This document shows positions 60,376 to 64,000 of a stretch of DNA of 64,000 nucleotides, piece after piece. This DNA comes from Oscheius dolichura (lineage: Eukaryota; Nematoda; Chromadorea; Rhabditida; Rhabditidae). Position numbers and translations under genes: made by a program. The stretch is taken from assembly GCA_932521035.1 (NCBI GenBank), contig OW051496.1:4898001-4962000 (forward strand), read 5' to 3'. The notes under the pieces were generated by a model. It ran no database searches and was not told where the DNA came from. It worked only from the letters and a program-made list of their open reading frames with translations. The stretch's first letter is position 1, and each line of letters starts with the position of its first letter.

Positions 60376-62022
60376 TGCGACCGCCGCTGACCCTGCTTCT
60401 TCTCCTGCTTTTTGCTCACTTTCCCTCCGTCCGGGCAGGCTGTTTCACCAGCAACATCATCGACGCCGGCATCTTCAGCTCCGACCTGGGCACCATGAGG
60501 AGTGAGTTCAGTTGCCTCTGCCCCCTTTTTCGCTCTTCTGGCCATTTTTTCTAGAGGGCCGGGACTGGTTTTTATTAGTAGACGAGGCGGCGGTCTTCGC
60601 TCAAATATTCAAAGTTTCCAGAACAATTGGGAGGCAACACCGACGTCGACTTGTGGTTCCCGGTCTACAAGCACAGTGAGTTGTCTTTATGACACCCGAC
60701 ATACGGTACAGGCTCGCCGATTGGGCAAGTCGTCATCAGCTGCACCTGTGAACTGGAATGCTTCGACTTCGACTCGCTCCTGACACGGCCATGTAGGTGG
60801 AGGAACGAGGACAACTCGTGCGACGGGACACGGGACGAGCTGGACTGGACGAGGATGAGGGGACGGTGGGGACAGGAGGAGGGACCGCTCCTCTTCGGGA
60901 AGAAGGACTCCCCCGATGGGTTCTTCCTCATCGCCGGCATCGACAAACTCGTCCCGGCCGAGTACTCGGCCCTCCTCGTCAGTGATCCGATCCAGTGCCA
61001 GCAAGGGGATGGCATCGTCCGATTTCGACACTGGGCCACCCCGGGAGTACGGGTCCGTGTCTGTATACGGTAGGTGGCTTCTGTGAGCCGACAAGAGAGA
61101 GCAGGCCGCCCTCGATGGGGAAGAGATTCGACTGGTGCAGCGAGCCGGTCAAGAGGAACGACAGCAAACTGGCAGAAGTCACCATTCCGGGAAGCATCAC
61201 CCAAACATTTGAGGTAGCTAGTTTTGGAAGATATCCAAATTTCGAGTGGCAGGTGGTAATCGAGGCCTATAATTTCACTCTGGACGCCTTTGGCAAGCAG
61301 GGAGGAGTGGCGGCCATCGACGACATCACCTACAACGCGACGGCCATCTACCAATGTGAAATGAGTGAGTTTGGGAGGATATATTTATCTGATCCACGAA
61401 TTCACAGTTCCCCACACGACGATTCCACCCAAAATTAACAAGAAGTCATGTAAAGCCGTGAAATGTGACTTTGACAGTGGCGAGTGTCTGAAACGGTTGA
61501 AGGGCAGCGGATGGAAGACGGCATCCGAGGGGGTTGGGAACCGAATGAGCGGCATCAACGACACCCTTGGTTAGAGAAGGTTCAACGGGATAGAGACATA
61601 TTTCAGAAGGGAGCTTTGCCTATACAACGGGGCCTGGAACGTATTCATTTCAATTGGGACCAGTCACTTTGGAACGAGCCTTTGCGCTTGAGTTCTGTTA
61701 CTATCTAGGGGGGCCGGGTAGTGCATTTCGTGTAGCGAATTCCAACCAAATGGACGAAAAAACGACGTGAGTTGATCTTTGTCAAGGACTCAGTTTTTTA
61801 GCATTTATGAAAACAAGACTTTCTTGAGGAGTTGGGTCTGTGAGAAAATTATGCTTCAAAATGGAACATACGAATATGTAAGTTGGATCTCTTCGTGCAG
61901 TAAACGAATTTTAGATAGAATTCGCAGCGTTGAAGCTTCGAAATGAATATGCACATGTGGCGTTGGATCAAATTGACTTAATTGATCCACTTTCCAGTCA
62001 GTCAGCATGTCGAACATTTTAA
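60376..62022 (+). CDS. secreted MAM-domain protein
   Basis: Signal peptide MRPPLTLLLLLLFAHFPSVR. After an N-terminal Cys-containing region (VVISCTCELECFDFDSLLTR), a MAM domain follows: RWRNEDNSCDGTRDELDWTR, PDGFFLIAGIDK, EYSALLVSDPIQC, GDGIVRFRHWATPGVRVRVC. A second MAM starts at CKAVKCDFDSGECLK and includes FALEFCYYLGGPGSAFRVA and AHVALDQIDLIDP, with C-terminal Cys at SACRTF, stop 62022. MAM domains mediate adhesion or oligomerisation at the cell surface. No membrane anchor was found, so it is secreted or incomplete. Exons up to 61745 are GC-rich; the last two are AT-rich. The junction near 60590 is uncertain. Confidence 0.78.
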
Positions 62023-62293
62023 TTTTCCTGGTCTTCATCAACGGGTACAGCCTAATAATAAATATAAACTCCCCCACGTTCATATATTCATATATGTTTT
62101 GCCTCTGAAACATTGTTGGATATTGTTGGAAAGAATACGCGCAGATGGTTTATTTATAAGATAATGTTTTCATCGACGCTATTTACATGGGAAGATCTAG
62201 TTTAAAAGAAATACATAGTAAAAAACCGGACAAAGCATATTTTAACGAAAATATTACCCGCTATTGGAATAATAAGACCCTCATATAAAGCAA

Positions 62294-63472
62294 TTACACA
62301 TTCGGTTCATCTCCGTCAAACTCGGCCCATTCGTTGTCTGCAAGAAATGCCTCTATTACTTCTTTCATGGCAAGATTTGGTACGAGATCTTCCTCTTGAA
62401 GGGGTGCCCGGGTAACCGGATCAAAGTGTCCTTAATTTCAAATATTAAAAAAATGTGGGGATTGAACGTACCAACTCGCTGTAAATGCTGTCTTATATCG
62501 GCTCTATCGTATGTAATTCCCGAAGGTGTAATAACGGGGTCCCTCATTAGTTCGAAAGAAATTTTTCCACACAAATAATCCGGAATTTCGCGTTTTCTAC
62601 GCCTTTCATCCACCTGGAAAGATGTACAATACAAATGTAAATATATTTAGTAAAACCTGTGCAAGGAGATTATTCAGTTGTGTTTTGTAAGATTCCGCTT
62701 CTTGAATCATTTTTTGTTGTTCATACTCTGTCAAGCTTTTGTTTTCATTAGCTGTTTGATCAAATTTTCTGGCTAAATCATCATCGATTAACCTAAATGT
62801 TTGTTAGAAATACACGTAAGGCCTACTTTTCAAGGTGTTGTACAAGGCCAATTTCTTGATGCATCCGCTTTTCTTCTTCATGCTTAAATTTCTCTCGGCG
62901 AGCCAAGCGTAACTGACTGTGTATTTCGTCGCCAAAGTTGGTCTGAAAACCAAAAATATAAACGGTTCTTGTCGCTTATAAGCAGACTATTCGTAATATA
63001 TATACCTTACCTTCTGATTTTGGGCGAGATCTATAGCTTTTGCAAGATATTTAATAGCTTCATCATAGTTTTCCAAATGCAAATGGCATCGTCCAAGGAA
63101 GTAGTACCCCTAAAAATGCTGTACTGCCGTTGTTATGCTTCTTTCTGGTATTTCTAAATAGAAACACGTCTTTTACAGGCATGTAAAAGCTAATTTACAA
63201 AACCAACCTTTACACTGTTTTTGTCAACTTCAATGGCTTTTTGGCAGTCGATTATAGCTTCCCGATAACGATTTAACTATAAACAATGTATCATGTGAAC
63301 AAAAAGCTTGCCTTACATTAATATAACAAAGTGCCCTGTTCGTATAATAGGTAGCAATTCTGTTGTCTTTGTTGATAGCCTTTGTATATGATTCAATAGC
63401 TTCCTTGTAATATTTGCCATGGAAGTACTTGTTGCCTTGAGCTTTTAAGTCTGCTGCTGTTTCATGGGGCAT
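62294..63472 (-). CDS. STUB1: CHIP co-chaperone ubiquitin ligase (TPR plus U-box)
   Basis: ATG 63472 lies 2 nt behind GATTTTAG. Exons give about 290 residues: three TPRs ([60 protein letters not shown]), a helical linker ([27 protein letters not shown]) and a U-box ([55 protein letters not shown]), ending DEPNV at 62294. CHIP binds Hsp70/Hsp90 C-termini through the TPRs and ubiquitinates their clients. AT-rich block and codon use. Confidence 0.93.
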
Positions 63473-63864
63473 CTCTAAAATCAATATGTTGAGTAAGCAA
63501 ATAATTTGAGCTTCAACAGAACCCTGTGGTTCCGCTGTCTATTTTAGTTGTGAAAATAGCTAAGATCATAATATATTTGGCTGGTGTTCTTTCTACATAT
63601 ATTTTTGGTGCTTTTCCTCGACGGCTACGCGACCAGAGGAACACATCACAATATAAAGTATAGCTATAGTAAATCAAGCAATGAAAAAAAGAAAAGGAAA
63701 GCATAAAAAACAAATAAAATAAAACAAGACAAAAAAAATGACGTTGTATCCTGCCGCGCGCCGTTCCTTTGCCCGTGAAAACTGAGCACTGCCTTTATTT
63801 TTTCTAGTAAAAGGCTTCTCATTTTCTTGTTTGCTTACTTCGTAGACACTGCTCTTTTTACAGA
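63473..63864. promoter_or_regulatory. divergent upstream region of STUB1 and the zinc-ribbon gene
   Basis: AT-rich spacer of 392 bp between head-to-head genes. No further motif assigned. Confidence 0.4.
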
Positions 63865-63963
63865 ATGAATAAGCCACAGCCATGTAAAAGATGCGGATCC
63901 ACAGTTACTGTACAAATGGAAGGTAAACTTTTTTGTTCTAGATGTAATGAGCAGATAGAGGTA
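63865..63963 (+). CDS. zinc-ribbon protein, probably the first exon of a longer gene
   Basis: ATG 63865 lies 1 nt behind TTTTTACAG. The frame reads MNKPQPCKRCGSTVTVQMEG then KLFCSRCNEQIEV and meets TAA at 63961-63963. Two CxxC pairs 17 residues apart make a zinc ribbon. The last codons include a GTATAA that could be a donor, so the gene may continue outside the window; at 32 residues it would otherwise be very short. Confidence 0.5.
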
Positions 63964-64000
63964 TAAATGGTTTTAATAACGTTAATATCTTCAGTTTTCA

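Overview
The window is animal nuclear DNA and almost certainly from a nematode. The evidence is a hedgehog-related gene with ground-like modules plus a Hog (Hint) domain (51.4-54.7 kb), a nematode-type transthyretin-like protein, a secreted CULT-domain protein, and many start codons lying 0-35 nt downstream of a perfect 3' splice site (TTTTCAG or TTTTAG), as expected for spliced-leader trans-splicing. The genome is very compact: most introns are 28-60 nt, genes sit on both strands at roughly 1.5-2 kb spacing, and gaps of 100-300 bp are common. I cannot name the species. There are no prokaryotic-style operons, CRISPR arrays, rRNA or recognisable tRNA genes.

Layout: 0-1.3 kb, 3' part of a coiled-coil gene (+). 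1.6-2.5 kb, DTWD1 (-). 3.0-5.3 kb, RNF19-type RBR ubiquitin ligase (-). 6.6-10.8 kb, three lineage-specific genes. 11.0-12.1 kb, EndoU ribonuclease (-). 14.3-17.3 kb, a broken C-type lectin gene and an acidic protein with a duplicated exon-intron block (+). 17.5-25.7 kb, a repeat-rich, poorly resolved stretch with candidate exons, low-complexity DNA, a segmental duplication and an inverted-repeat element. 26.4-32.9 kb, AT-rich block with a C/EBP-like bZIP gene (-), DHX33 helicase (+) and a second small bZIP gene (-). 33.3-36.3 kb, UDP-glucose pyrophosphorylase (+), hosting a nested antisense membrane-protein gene in its one large intron. 36.7-39.2 kb, GT11 fucosyltransferase (+) and a four-TM protein (-). 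39.6-46.7 kb, five same-strand genes: secreted M13 peptidase, transthyretin-like protein, alkaline-phosphatase-like pseudoenzyme, acidic protein and secreted CULT protein. 47.3-51.3 kb, AT-rich block with an allatostatin C-like neuropeptide gene (+), POLE3 (-) and RRM2 (+) sharing one promoter, and NDUFA7 (+). 51.4-57.6 kb, hedgehog-related protein and two Cys-rich secreted proteins (all -). 57.8-59.5 kb, three tiny acidic coiled-coil proteins. 60.4-62.0 kb, MAM-domain protein (+). 62.3-63.5 kb, STUB1/CHIP (-). 63.9 kb, start of a zinc-ribbon gene (+).

Two themes stand out. First, the DNA is a fine mosaic. AT-rich blocks (about 1.3-2.9, 25.9-33.7, 46.8-52.1 and 61.7-64 kb) hold conserved housekeeping genes, and GC-rich blocks hold secreted or lineage-specific genes. 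The switches cut through single genes (UDP-glucose pyrophosphorylase, hedgehog-related gene, MAM gene), so codon usage changes within one protein. Second, the hedgehog-related gene carries four ground-like modules in tandem ahead of an apparently intact Hog domain, which is unlike the one-module architecture I know for nematode hedgehog relatives.

Exon borders were inferred by eye from GT-AG sites and reading phase. Borders in conserved genes are mostly secure; those in 12.8-13.7 and 17.4-25.7 kb are not.
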